64,000 nucleotides of DNA from Harmothoe impar (GCA_947462335.1 OX381704.1:122684004-122748003), one strand, 5' to 3'. Numbered from the stretch's first letter, positions 12,045-21,279 are shown. Notes: generated by a model not told the origin, from the letters alone. A program made the numbers and translations.

Positions 12045-12929
12045 CACTGCAAAAAAGGTGTTAAGGTTTTAAACATGTTTAGGTCTAAACACGTTTAAAG
12101 TCTAAACATATTACTAGGTTTGTGTCTTTGAATCCTTCTGTTTAGGAATTAAACACTTTTATTCTAAACATCTAAACAGTTATATTGAATATGTTTAGAT
12201 GTTTAGTATCTAAACAGTATGAAAAATTGGTGTTTAGGATTTAAACATGTAGTGTTTAGATCATAGTATATCAAACACATACCAGATGGCAGCTTTGTAG
12301 TTGACTGTAGTTTCTACAACCACTCAAATGTTATTGTGGCTCTAAAGGTGCTTAAATCTGAGTTAATCAACTTAAATTGCATGGGATACAAAAGGATAAT
12401 AATACACATCGCAGGATTCAAGGGTTGATTGCTATATCACTATGATTACAATGCAATAAAGATGCATCTGCTACATAGACACCTCTTTTAAGAACTCTAA
12501 GAATAGATAAAGCATTATCTTCCCTGAAGGTCTGTTGTATTGACTCAAGGTTGTGTAGAGGCCTATGTGAGACATTGATGCACATATTGCCCTTGGGGGA
12601 GGGGCTGCTAGAAGTCTTTTCAGGACACTATGTGAAATACAATTATCTATTTATTTGGATATAAATATCTAAACATAATAATAATCTACATCTCTAGGCA
12701 CACCACTTTTATCCCTAAATACTTGACATAGAAACACAATGATATGCTAAATCCTTGAATTCTAAACACTTCATAGTCCTTAACACATTGCTTTAAACAC
12801 ATAAATGTCTAAGCACTGAGCTAAACATATTATAGGTCTAAACATGTTTAGGAACATATTGTGTGGACAAAAACGGGGCAGGAATGTGTTTAGAATTGTG
12901 TTTAGGATCTAAACACCTTTTTTGCAGTG
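12045..12929. mobile_element. Non-autonomous DNA transposon with CACTGCAAAAAAGGTGTT ends
   Basis: About 885 bp flanked by inverted repeats CACTGCAAAAAAGGTGTT / AACACC..TTTTTTGCAGTG and by TA on both outer sides. The CACTG start recalls EnSpm/CACTA elements, but no transposase is encoded, so the superfamily is only a guess. Both ends are enriched in TCTAAACA/TGTTTAGA motifs. Confidence 0.75.
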
Positions 12930-13211
12930 TAGACAGGCTCAACCAGCAACATCTAACCAAGTTTTAAAATAAGACATCCAACATAAATATTCAATCATAA
13001 TTTCAAAATTCAATAATTTAGTTACCATTTTCAAACAAACTTTCAAGACACTATATATCAGAATGTTGGAAATTAATTTTGGAGTTTCCTGAACAAATAT
13101 CAAGTTTCGAGATTTCAATATTTGGTATTGGATTTACTCTGATAAATAAACTATACCAGAAATTGAATTCCAGAAACTCTGATAGTAATTCAAAATCCTT
13201 GAAATCCAAAG

Positions 13212-13357
13212 GCTCTGATATCCTTAGCACTGCCATAGCGGGCCAATGCTTATAGTAAAAAGGGCCCCCTGAAAGCCAGGATTTTGCGTTTGCATTGGAA
13301 ACAATACGCTATGGCAGTGCGCCTCCAGAAAGTACCGGCAGTCCTAAGGATACCAGA
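13212..13357. mobile_element. Foldback MITE-like element
   Basis: Outer arms CTCTGATATCCTTAG / CTAAGGATACCAGAG enclose inner arms ACTGCCATAGCG / CGCTATGGCAGT around a ~70-bp loop, so one inverted repeat is nested within another. Confidence 0.7.
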
Positions 13358-13379
13358 GTGACCATGCCTTAGATGTGTC

Positions 13380-14930
13380 AGTTTGAGTCAGAGGGGCAGA
13401 CGTGCGGGATATGTTTAGACATTGAGACAGTATTCGAAATGCAGCGGCCGCAGACTTAAGACGGAGGAGTCAGCAAACATGCCACCCTCACTGATTACAC
13501 TGTCCTGGTACCTAAGAGGCACTAGGGAAGGTACATGTGTATTTATAATGTATGATACCACAATATAAATATCATCATATATAAGATGTATGCATCCAAG
13601 GGGATTCCCCAGGTGACATGAGTGGATTAGGAGGGGGCTTCCCACTCTGATAGAGTCCATTCCATCTGGAGGCTTTCATTTTCTAGGCTGGCCCTCATTT
13701 ATATAATACCAGGGCCTGGATGAGATATCATACCCCCCCCCCCCCCACAGACCCCAAAGTACAGAGGGTATCCCCCCTACTATACCCCGAAGGCTGTGGC
13801 TGACTTGTACACCACTGAAAATTACGATTTTAGTACTGTTCTAGACTATCAAAGACCCTTGTATTACCCGCATCTAGACTTTGAGAATATTGTTTAACCC
13901 GCACTAGAGGTTTGGTTCATTATAACATGCGGGTTAAATGTGAGAATTCTAGCTACGTATTACCATCTTCAAGACTTACATCCTTTTCTTTTCTGGTTGT
14001 GCAAGGTAGGGACTAGTAGTCCTTTTTCCGTTTTCACCTGAATCCTTTTCTTTTCTACATGCCATGAATTAGTTTATCTTGCTTTGACAAACTCCAACAT
14101 TGATTTCTGAAACTCCGAGATCAAACGAATTAGATATGATCCTGAATTCTAAAATTGATATTGAATAATGGAAGTTTGGTATTCAATACAGAAAATTCAA
14201 TATTGAGCATAGAAATCCTGATATCAGTGATATTCATTTGGCTTCTCACAATGTGCATGTAAGGATGGACAGGTAGAGCTGACGTCTAGCCTTCTACATT
14301 TAGCAGTGCAGGCAGTTGATGGTACTAGACGAAAGCCGCGCAGCCTCATCTCCCAGAACATTAGTGAATGGTAATCTTTTAACAAAACGGGGATTTCCAT
14401 GTAAGCGTGTCAGAGTTCCAAACTTATCACAGCTGATCATTCTCAGCTATGGTAACACTCAGGCCCCTCTTTGCTGAAAGGGGAGACATTCTTCTGGTGC
14501 GGTTATTAGAGTCCCTCACACAAGGGGATTTCAAATCCCACCAACCCCCCTACGCTCCAACCATGGAGTGTCTGTGTGTCCTAGTGCGCAGCGCAAGCAA
14601 AGGGGGGTTTATGCAAGTGGGGGCATTTTCCCCCCTCCCCAAGAAAATGCTGATGGTCTAGATGGCCTTCCCACACATTTTGGAACACAATACATTAAGA
14701 CTCAGGTCTGTGTGTATATGGTATTGTCTCCTTCTCTCCTTTTCCCCCTCTTTTCTCTTCTCTTCTTCCTCTTTTTTTTTTGGGGGGGGGGTGGGCGAGG
14801 CCAGTCGCCCCCCCCCTGGAACCGCCAAAGTATAGAAGGTCTCCCTGTTTTGGTATTTCATGCAGTGTTAATGTACATGACCCCCCCCCCCAGGTATGGC
14901 ATGGCCCTGACCCACCTAACCACATTGCCA
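13380..14930. other. Non-coding interval with low-complexity tracts
   Basis: Holds C-runs (13731-13746, 14881-14892), a T/G-run block (14750-14800) and AT-rich sequence with repeated 'gatat' and 'attcaatatt' words (14090-14230) like that at 11780-11880 and 12960-13210. No gene was recognised. Confidence 0.5.
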
Positions 14931-14933
14931 CTG

Positions 14934-15052
14934 CCCAGTGGGCACGAAATCCCGTTTAACATTGAATCAACATTGAATCAACATTGAATCAGCATTGAAT
15001 CAGCATTGTCAACCAGTTTTCAATGTTGATTCAATGTTCTGTGCCCACTGGG
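14934..15052. mobile_element. MITE-like foldback element, CCCAGTGGGCAC family (copy 2)
   Basis: Perfect terminal inverted repeat CCCAGTGGGCAC / GTGCCCACTGGG around tandem CATTGAATCAACATTGAAT words and their complement. Same family as 10608-10715. Confidence 0.8.
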
Positions 15053-15126
15053 TGTTACCCTCTCAGCACCCATACACTCAGTGCCAACCAGGCACTACAC
15101 AGCCCCATACTGAGCCCCTGGCAGTG

Positions 15127-16700
15127 TATCAGTCCTCCAGTATCACCCTGATACATGGATGCAGCTCTGGGAGTGTATCAACCCTCATGTATCAACCCTG
15201 ATACATGAATGCAGCTCTGGGAGTGTATCAACCCTGATACATGGATGCAGCTCTGGGAGTGTATCAACCCTGATACATGGATGCAGCTCTGGGAGTGTAT
15301 CAACCCTGATACATGAATGCAGCTCTGGGAGTGTATCAACCCTGATACATGAATGCAGCTCTGGGAGTGTATCAACCCTGATACATGGATGCAGCTCTGG
15401 GAGTGTATCAACCCTGATACATGGATGCAGCTCTGGGAGTGTATCAACCCTGATACATGAATGCAGCTCTGGGATTGTATCAACCCTGATACATGGATGC
15501 AGCTCTGGGATTGTATCAACCCTGATACATGAATGCAGCTCTGGGAGTGTATCAACCCTGATACATGAATGCAGCTCTGGGAGTGTATCAACCCTGATAC
15601 ATGGATGCAGCTCTGGGAGTGTATCAACCCTGATACATGAATGCAGCTCTGGGAATGTATCAACCCTCAAGTATCACCCTGATACATGGATGCAGCTCTG
15701 GGAGTGTATCAACCCTGATACATGAATGCAGCTCTGGGAGTGTATCAACCCTGATACATGAATGCAGCTCTGGGAGTGTATCAACCCTGATACATGAATG
15801 CAGCTCTGGGAGTGTATCAACCCTGATACATGAATGCAGCTCTGGGAGTGTATCAACCCTGATACATGGATGCAGCTCTGGGAGTGTATCAACCCTGATA
15901 CATGAATGCAGCTCTGGGAGTGTATCAACCTGATACATGAATGCAGCTCTGGGAGTGTATCAACCTGATACATGGATGCAGCGCTGGGAGTGTATCAACC
16001 CTGATACATGAATGCAGCTCTGGGAGTGTATCAACCCTGATACATGGATGCAGCTCTGGGAGTGTATCAACCCTGATACATGAATGCAGCTCTGGGAATG
16101 TATCAACCCTGATACATGGATGCAGCTCTGGGAGTGTATCAACCCTGATACATGGATCCAGCTCTGGGAGTGTATCAACCCCCAAGTTTCAACCCTGATA
16201 CATGGATGTATCTCTGGGAGTGTATCAACCCTGATACATGAATGCAGCTCTGGGAGTGTATCAACCCTGATACATGGATGCAGCTCTGGGAGTGTATCAA
16301 CCCTGATACATGGATGCAGCTCTGGGAGTGTATCAACCCTGATACATGAATGCAGCTCTGGGAGTGTATCAACCCTGATACATGAATGCAGCTCTGGGAG
16401 TGTATCAACCCTGATACATGGATGCAGCTCTGGGAGTGTATCAACCCTGATACATGAATGCAGCTCTGGGAGTGTATCAACCCTGATACATGAATGCAGC
16501 TCTGGGAGTGTATCAACCCTGATACATGGATGCAGCTCTGGGAGTGTATCAACCCTGATACATGGATGCAGCTCTGGGAGTGTATCAACCCTGATACATG
16601 AATGCAGCTCTGGGAATGTATCAACCCTGATACATAGATGCAGCTCTGGGAGTGTATCAACCCTGATACATAGATGCAGCTCTGGGAGTGTATCATCTCT
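15127..16700. repeat. 36-bp minisatellite, about 43 copies
   Basis: Unit GATACATGAATGCAGCTCTG + GGAGTGTATCAACCCT. Alternation of TGAATGCAG and TGGATGCAG gives a two-state variant pattern along the array, with several units interrupted by insertions such as CTCAAGTATCACC. Because 36 is divisible by three and the unit lacks stops in several frames, multiple overlapping 12-residue-repeat frames appear on both strands. They are almost certainly artefacts. Confidence 0.95.
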
Positions 16701-17244
16701 CACATTCATGCATCATGCCTCAAGAGATGAGAGTGTATTAAAGCCCCTGCTGGCCCTGCAGGGTTAAGTCTGTCATTATAATATCCATCACAGCTGGGAT
16801 CTGTCACCATTAGGGAGGCTAATAATAGTTATTATACCTCAGTATCCTCCCAATCTAAAAACACAATGACAGATTGGCAAGTCTTTTCTTTTTCTAAATC
16901 CATTTCATTTAGCGGCATTTGATAATACTGCGTCGTAGATCGGCTAATCTAGCCGTTATGTATTAAAGCGACCAGATAAATCTTCTTGATAATCGGAGAT
17001 AATCCTCGTGGTGATTATCTCTCAGGGAGATTTATGTCAGCAAAGTGAAACCGGTAAAAAGGATATCCTGACGGGACATGGTAATAACACATTCTGCCAG
17101 GGATTGTCTTACCTGAGTTATCTTTATTTGTCACATGGGTCACTTTATCAACTGTCTTTTGTATTGAATTGTCATTTGTATAGATGAAAATTAAATGAGT
17201 GTTCTTGATATGCTGAATACATATATATATATATATATATTGAA
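16701..17244. other. Non-coding interval flanking element 1
   Basis: Unique AT-rich sequence with a (TA)n microsatellite at 17219-17240 directly before the insertion site of element 1. No gene seen. Confidence 0.6.
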
Positions 17245-17250
17245 AATGTT
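17245..17250. repeat. Target-site duplication of element 1 (left)
   Basis: AATGTT immediately before the terminal repeat; the same six bases follow the right end at 27710-27715. A 6-bp duplication is characteristic of Polinton/Maverick integration. Confidence 0.92.
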
Positions 17251-17671
17251 AGTAGTATAGTATGTATCGGAACGGGACTATAGTTAACTACTGTTTATTA
17301 CTCAATCGATATGCAGCCAATCAGAGGCCGCCATTTGGTCACGTGACCCGTTGCCATGGTAACGTGACCTACTTAGGGCTCTCAGCCAATCAGAAGCCAG
17401 CATTCTGGGTGACCTACTGACCTACTTAGAAGCTCTCAGCCAATCAGAGGCCGGCATTCTGGTAACCATGGTAACGTGACCTACTTACGTCACGTGACCT
17501 ACTTAGGCTCAGCCAATCAGAAGCCGGCATTCTGGTAACTAGGGTAACGTGACCTACTTAGGGTTTTGTTTGTAAACAACACCACGTGGCTCTCTTGTTT
17601 GTAAACAACACCACGTGACACGTGACTGTTTGTAAACAAACAACTTATATATAGAAAATAAACACAACAAG
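17251..17671. repeat. E1 left terminal inverted repeat
   Basis: Starts AGTAGTATAGTATGTATCGG. Composed of repeated GTCACGTGAC/CACGTG E-boxes, CCAATCAG boxes, TAACGTGACCTACTTA modules and TGTTTGTAAACAAC forkhead-like palindromes. TTTATT at 17294-17299 gives an outward-facing AATAAA. It matches the right repeat with only about three base differences over the first ~380 bp. Confidence 0.93.
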
Positions 17672-17759
17672 TTCCATGTTATGTTAAAATTATATTTTCA
17701 AAAAAAAAGCACATCTGTTACAGCGTCTATGTGTAACTACGCGCGTTCTCATTCAAACA

Positions 17760-18395
17760 CTATAACACTATCATACCGTAGCAGCAGCAGGTAGGACTGG
17801 AAGAAAAGCAAGCGCACGAGCAGAAGCGACGACACCATTTGCACCATCCGGCCGTCGCGTTGGTAGCCCTACTACTCGTCGCGCGTTCAACTGGAGGTTT
17901 AAGAGTGACAAATGACGATTCTTTGTCGACGCGACTGCTAACATCAGCAGCATCAGCAGCATCGGCAGCATCGGCAGCAGCATCGGCAGCAGCGGCAGCA
18001 GCCTCGGCAGCAGCGGTAGCAGCAGCAGCAGCAGCGGTAGCAGCAGTAGCGTGAGCATTAGCAACAACAGCAGCAGCGACAGTAGCAAGGGCGGCAGAGC
18101 GGGCACTAGCAGCGTTATCAGCGGCGACATCGGCAGCCGCAACAGCATCAGCAGCAGCAGCGTCGGCATCGGTGGCATGAGTAGCTGCATCGGCGGCAGC
18201 AACAGCAGCAGTCACAGCCGCAGCGGCAACAACAACAACGTCATCACAACCAGCGTCACTAACAGCCGCAGTAAATGCAGCAGTAGCACGCTGAGCAGCA
18301 CTAGCAGCAGCAGTAGCAGAGGCTACAGCATCAGCTTCACATTCGCGCGCCGCTTCGTCATTCCGCTTCATGTCACGGTAGCAACTTTCCATCAT
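17760..18395 (-). CDS. Alanine-rich acidic repeat protein of E1
   Basis: Function unknown. About 211 residues if translation starts at the ATG near 18395 (MMESCYRDMKRND...). The frame is open back to 18497, but a TATA box at 18502-18513 (minus strand GGGTATATAAGG) would place the transcription start downstream of that Met, so I favour the internal one. The first ~140 residues are Ala-rich with Asp/Thr/Val spacing and should be strongly helical. The C-terminal ~60 residues are different: SSRVDKESSF, then a Cys-rich tail (GWCKWCRRFCSCACF...CCC). Coding is largely GCN repeats, consistent with trinucleotide expansion in frame. It reads toward the left terminal repeat and ends ~90 bp from it. E2 has a comparable gene in the mirror position. 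Homology to any named family is not claimed. Confidence 0.6.
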   Translation of the reverse strand: MMESCYRDMKRNDEAARECEADAVASATAAASAAQRATAAFTAAVSDAGCDDVVVVAAAAVTAAVAAADAATHATDADAAAADAVAAADVAADNAASARSAALATVAAAVVANAHATAATAAAAAATAAAEAAAAAADAAADAADAADAADVSSRVDKESSFVTLKPPVERATSSRATNATAGWCKWCRRFCSCACFSSSPTCCCYGMIVL

Positions 18396-18422
18396 GGGGA
18401 TCTGCAAATTGAGGCGCGGTGC

Positions 18423-18461
<39 letters not shown>

Positions 18462-18501
18462 CGTGAACGATGACGACGATGCCGAATACGGTTTCACTCC
18501 C

Positions 18502-18513
18502 CCTTATATACCC
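18502..18513 (-). promoter_or_regulatory. TATA box for the alanine-rich gene
   Basis: Minus-strand GGGTATATAAGG, a strong TATA match ~105-115 bp upstream of the preferred ATG. It argues against the upstream Met at 18497. Confidence 0.6.
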
Positions 18514-18519
18514 TTACTC

Positions 18520-19010
18520 CCCCCTTTTTTTCAAGCCACCGGCCAGCTGCCCCCCTCACGGCAGGTCTTTAGATCAGCCTTAAGTCGCTTACTACGCGGC
18601 TCATCATCCCTCTAATCGCATTTTCCAGCCGCCGGCCGGCTGACTGCTGACGACAGGAGAGGGTGATTTGTTTTTCTTTAGATTTAAGCCGCTTACCACA
18701 CGCGCACCCTCTAGTCACAGACAGAGTGACAGAAAGGGAGGGGGTCGCTTTGTTCACGCTACCTGTAGTTGTTTTTCTATACACACGCTGAGCCCATGAC
18801 CAGCTAATCCTTTATACAGGTAACACGCGCTCAACTAATTACTCTATTGTATGACAGTCGGTACACGGATTTAATTTTAAACCACCTTCCCATCTGGATC
18901 CATGTCTGGCGGGGTGGAAGGATCCAGCTGAAAAGCGTGATTAGGGCTTTTGTTTCTCTTATGATAGCAGCAGGTCAGCATGCGACAGCTGAAAATGTCA
19001 GACTCGCCGC
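18520..19010. other. E1 intergenic region between divergent genes
   Basis: About 500 bp separating the minus-strand Ala-rich gene from the plus-strand block. It contains two similar 'cagccGCCGGCC/cggccagctg' segments and TTTAGATxxAGCC(G/T)xxxTAAG-like repeats (18571-18592, 18678-18697). No convincing coding frame; a 71-residue minus frame at 18569-18784 has no support. Confidence 0.5.
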
Positions 19011-19011
19011 T

Positions 19012-19021
19012 CCTATAAAAG
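19012..19021 (+). promoter_or_regulatory. TATA box upstream of the 216-aa gene
   Basis: CCTATAAAAG followed by ACTGAG. Similar TATAAAAGAC/TATAAATAAAAAGAC wording recurs before the major capsid gene (25156) and in E2 (31601). The predicted start of transcription is ~30 bp downstream, leaving a ~190-bp leader before the ATG at 19239. Confidence 0.6.
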
Positions 19022-19238
19022 ACTGAGATGCGTCTCTCTTTCCACACACCCTTCTACCATCGCCGCCGACACCGCCACCGCCGGCCAGCCGACCGCCGCC
19101 ACCGCCTGCAGTCACCGCCATCACGCCAGCAGGGAATTTCGAGCTGAGTCTGCTTATTGCTTATTTTTTTTCTTTGAGCTTTTTGTTTTTTAAAATTTTT
19201 ATTTTCACTCAGTCTTTTTTGTTTCGGAGGAAAGAAAT

Positions 19239-19889
19239 ATGGCGCTGCAGAGGGCGCGAGTTTCTAAAAGATGGTCGCGCGAACAAAGTGCCCTCCTCAA
19301 CTGCCCGGCTATTTTTTTATCTCAAAGGAGAGAGCGTCACGTAGTTGAGGTTCACGCATCTCTTGAAGCGTACCGAATTCTCGAGAAATGCAAAGCTGAG
19401 CGCCATCGTCGTTATACAAGAGCGGAAAAGGAAAACGTAGCGACATGGCCGAGAGCCGTCTTCTCAGAACAGTATTTACTCTACCATTGCATAACAGCTG
19501 CTCTCAGCGCCCCCACTCGTTGGGCGTTTCATGAAAAGAAAGAGCGCCGCTACTCTCCTCACCCTGCCTCCTCTTATAAAGTGAGAATAAGTGCTATGAA
19601 ACGATTTGACAAGCCGATCGGTTTCTTGGGAGCGACTGCAGCTCCCACTCGGTGGGCGCGCGTTGTGGCCGACGTGAACACGGTCTCTAAACGTTTCGAC
19701 GTCGTCACTTGTTATCCCGCATATTGCAACGCAGCCGAATTGAAGAAGATAGGGACGCACTATTTTAAACCATACGCTCCAATATGTATTTGTCACCGCC
19801 GCGCTCACACGCCTTATTGCTTTTTCGAGACGATCGTGTCACAACACAGAAATAGAAAAAAAAGCGCCAAAGCGACGAGCTTTGCCTAA
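19239..19889 (+). CDS. Unknown 216-aa basic protein of E1
   Basis: Not recognised as any family. Start ATG has a reasonable context (AATATGG) and lies downstream of a TATA box. The protein is Arg/Lys/Ala-rich. The pentapeptide PTRWA occurs twice (about residues 91 and 146), suggesting a diverged internal repeat. Near the C-terminus ICICHRRAHTPYC has a CxC-H-x3-H-x3-C spacing that could bind zinc, followed by a basic RNRKKSAK tail. The stop is followed within 10 bp by a ~22-base A run. Position, first on the plus strand and separate from the virion block, would suit an early or regulatory protein, but this is inference only. It is not a polymerase or helicase by motif. Confidence 0.6.
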   Translation: MALQRARVSKRWSREQSALLNCPAIFLSQRRERHVVEVHASLEAYRILEKCKAERHRRYTRAEKENVATWPRAVFSEQYLLYHCITAALSAPTRWAFHEKKERRYSPHPASSYKVRISAMKRFDKPIGFLGATAAPTRWARVVADVNTVSKRFDVVTCYPAYCNAAELKKIGTHYFKPYAPICICHRRAHTPYCFFETIVSQHRNRKKSAKATSFA

Positions 19890-19895
19890 ATGATC

Positions 19896-19966
19896 AAAAA
19901 AAAAAAAAAAAAAAAAATAATCTCCTCCTCCTCCTCCTCCTCCTCCTCCTCCTCCTCCTCCTCCTC
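19896..19966. repeat. Poly(A) run followed by (CTC)n microsatellite
   Basis: An A run of ~22 immediately after the 216-aa gene, then TAAT and about 45 bp of CTC repeats. The minus-strand poly-Arg frame across it is an artefact. Confidence 0.9.
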
Positions 19967-20003
19967 TTCCTCTCCCTCTTCTTTTTTAAAAAAAAATAAA
20001 TAT

Positions 20004-20036
20004 TTGTATCAGACTCCTCTGGAGTCTGATACAAAA
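20004..20036. other. Perfect 15-bp hairpin in the E1 intergenic region
   Basis: TTTGTATCAGACTCC pairs with GGAGTCTGATACAAA across a TCT loop. It sits between the 216-aa gene and the ATPase block. It could be an RNA 3'-end structure, a binding site or a replication-related cruciform. No function is assigned. Confidence 0.7.
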
Positions 20037-20133
20037 CATTTATGACTATTGAGTGAAAATAGTATTTTATCGCAAAAAAAAAAAAGAAAAAAAAAGACAC
20101 TTCTGCCGCCGCTACTGTGACACCGGCCGGAAT

Positions 20134-20144
20134 CAATAAAAAGG
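20134..20144 (+). promoter_or_regulatory. TATA-like element before the virion gene block
   Basis: CAATAAAAAGG about 115 bp upstream of the ATPase start. The AATAAAAAG core is shared with the promoter of the major capsid gene at 25160, suggesting a common late-type promoter signal. Confidence 0.4.
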
Positions 20145-20257
20145 TCGGCGGACTTTTCTCCACAACCATTCACTACCGACCGTTCGAGTGAGAAACACAG
20201 CAGACAGTCAGACACACAACCGCTCTCTCACGCGTGCTGAAAAAAAAAAAAAAAAAA

Positions 20258-20941
20258 ATGTCGAGCAGTAGAAGCAAACTTTTCACAGAAATTCATTTCG
20301 ACGCTCGACTACAAGGACCCTTTAGTTGTATCATTAGCGGTCCGTCGGGTTGTGGAAAATCGCGCTTGGTGGATCAATTTCTGAGCGACGTGAACAATTT
20401 GGTCACGCCGCCGGTGGAAAAGACTTTTTACCATTACGGCGAGTGGCAACCTCTGTTTGAAAAAATGCAAAATCAGTACGGTGTGGAATTCAGAGAAGGT
20501 CTTCCTAGCAAAGAGACTATAGCGGGAGACGTGGAAGTAGCAGAAGACGCTTTAAGCAGTTCCAATCAGCAAGTGGTAGCCGACATCTTTACTAAATACT
20601 CGCATCACTGGAACGTGAGCGTCATATACATCACTCAGAACCTATTCCAGAAATCACCCGACTTTCGAACTATGAGTCTGAACGCTCACTACATGATCGT
20701 TTTCAAGAACCCGCGCGACATGGGGCAAATAGCTAGTCTGTCTCGCCAGGTGTTTCCGTCCAACGCGGCGGCCCTCTCTAGTATATTTACCCATGAACTC
20801 AAGCGACCTCACTCATACCTCCTTCTGGACTTCAAGCAGTCAACACCTGACGATCTGAGAATACGCTCCTCTTTGACGTCCATACACTCTCAGCTAGTGT
20901 TCGTACCGCTAGACAAAAAAAAGAACAAGAGAAAGCAGTAG
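20258..20941 (+). CDS. FtsK/HerA-superfamily genome-packaging ATPase
   Basis: Predicted to pump element DNA into preformed capsids, the role of A32-like/FtsK ATPases of Polintons, adintoviruses and related viruses. 227 aa, the usual compact size. Walker A GPSGCGKS at residues 28-35. The downstream SHHWNVSVIYITQNLF (115-130) holds the conserved SHH and the sensor-like TQN. The Walker B strand is odd: at ~91-96 it reads DVEVAED, more charged than the usual hydrophobic-DD pattern, though an acidic pair remains. The start at 20258 is chosen over an in-frame Met 8 codons earlier because that extension is only Lys from an A tract. The A tract runs directly into the ATG. It is the first gene of the virion cluster; the next starts 5 nt after its stop. 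Confidence 0.9.
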   Translation: MSSSRSKLFTEIHFDARLQGPFSCIISGPSGCGKSRLVDQFLSDVNNLVTPPVEKTFYHYGEWQPLFEKMQNQYGVEFREGLPSKETIAGDVEVAEDALSSSNQQVVADIFTKYSHHWNVSVIYITQNLFQKSPDFRTMSLNAHYMIVFKNPRDMGQIASLSRQVFPSNAAALSSIFTHELKRPHSYLLLDFKQSTPDDLRIRSSLTSIHSQLVFVPLDKKKNKRKQ

Positions 20942-20946
20942 CAAAA

Positions 20947-21279
20947 ATGTCTTCTCATCTACTCGAAAGACACTTTGGTACTCTCAAGCACTTAGCTAAG
21001 TGCTCGCCAAAGGACTGCTCGCATCTAATAGACTCTGGAAGCGACGATCTGATCGCAGCGTTGAGTGAGATCTGTCACAATTTACTGGTAGGGAACATCC
21101 CGCTCAGCGACAAACAACTGGACAAGCTTCGAGAATCGGCTGACGTGTTGAGGGAGGTCGGCAAAAAATCTACGCCCATCAAAAAAAAGAGACGCGTCTT
21201 GGTACAAGAGGGAGGTTTCCTCATTCTGGCTCTCATAGGGATGGCCTTACCGCTTATAAAGAGCATTCTCCGTATATGA
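20947..21279 (+). CDS. Small basic/hydrophobic Polinton protein
   Basis: 110 aa. N-terminal ~70 residues look helical and contain Cys19 and Cys24. A basic stretch KKKRR (79-83) leads into VLVQEGG and a hydrophobic segment of about 17 residues (91-107, FLILALIGMALPLIKSI). A small frame of this layout is commonly found next to the ATPase in invertebrate Polinton-type elements (from memory of the group, not a database result). The C-terminal hydrophobic helix suggests membrane contact or capsid-interior association, but the function is unknown. It starts five bases after the ATPase stop, preceded by CAAAAATG. Its stop overlaps an ATG (ATGA) of the next open frame. Confidence 0.75.
   Translation: MSSHLLERHFGTLKHLAKCSPKDCSHLIDSGSDDLIAALSEICHNLLVGNIPLSDKQLDKLRESADVLREVGKKSTPIKKKRRVLVQEGGFLILALIGMALPLIKSILRI
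21252..21262 (+). promoter_or_regulatory. Internal TATA-like box within the virion cluster
   Basis: CTTATAAAGAG inside the end of the small hydrophobic gene. If used, transcription would begin near 21285, after the ATG at 21276, making 21360 the first start codon of the following gene. Confidence 0.4.

Noticed and set aside
15127..16767. Repeat proteins of 85-249 residues on both strands
   Set aside because: A 36-bp unit lacking stops stays open in several frames at once; no unique domain, promoter or start supports any of them.
18569..18784. 71-aa minus-strand gene in E1
   Set aside because: No domain, poor start context, and lies in a region of short repeats between divergent promoters.
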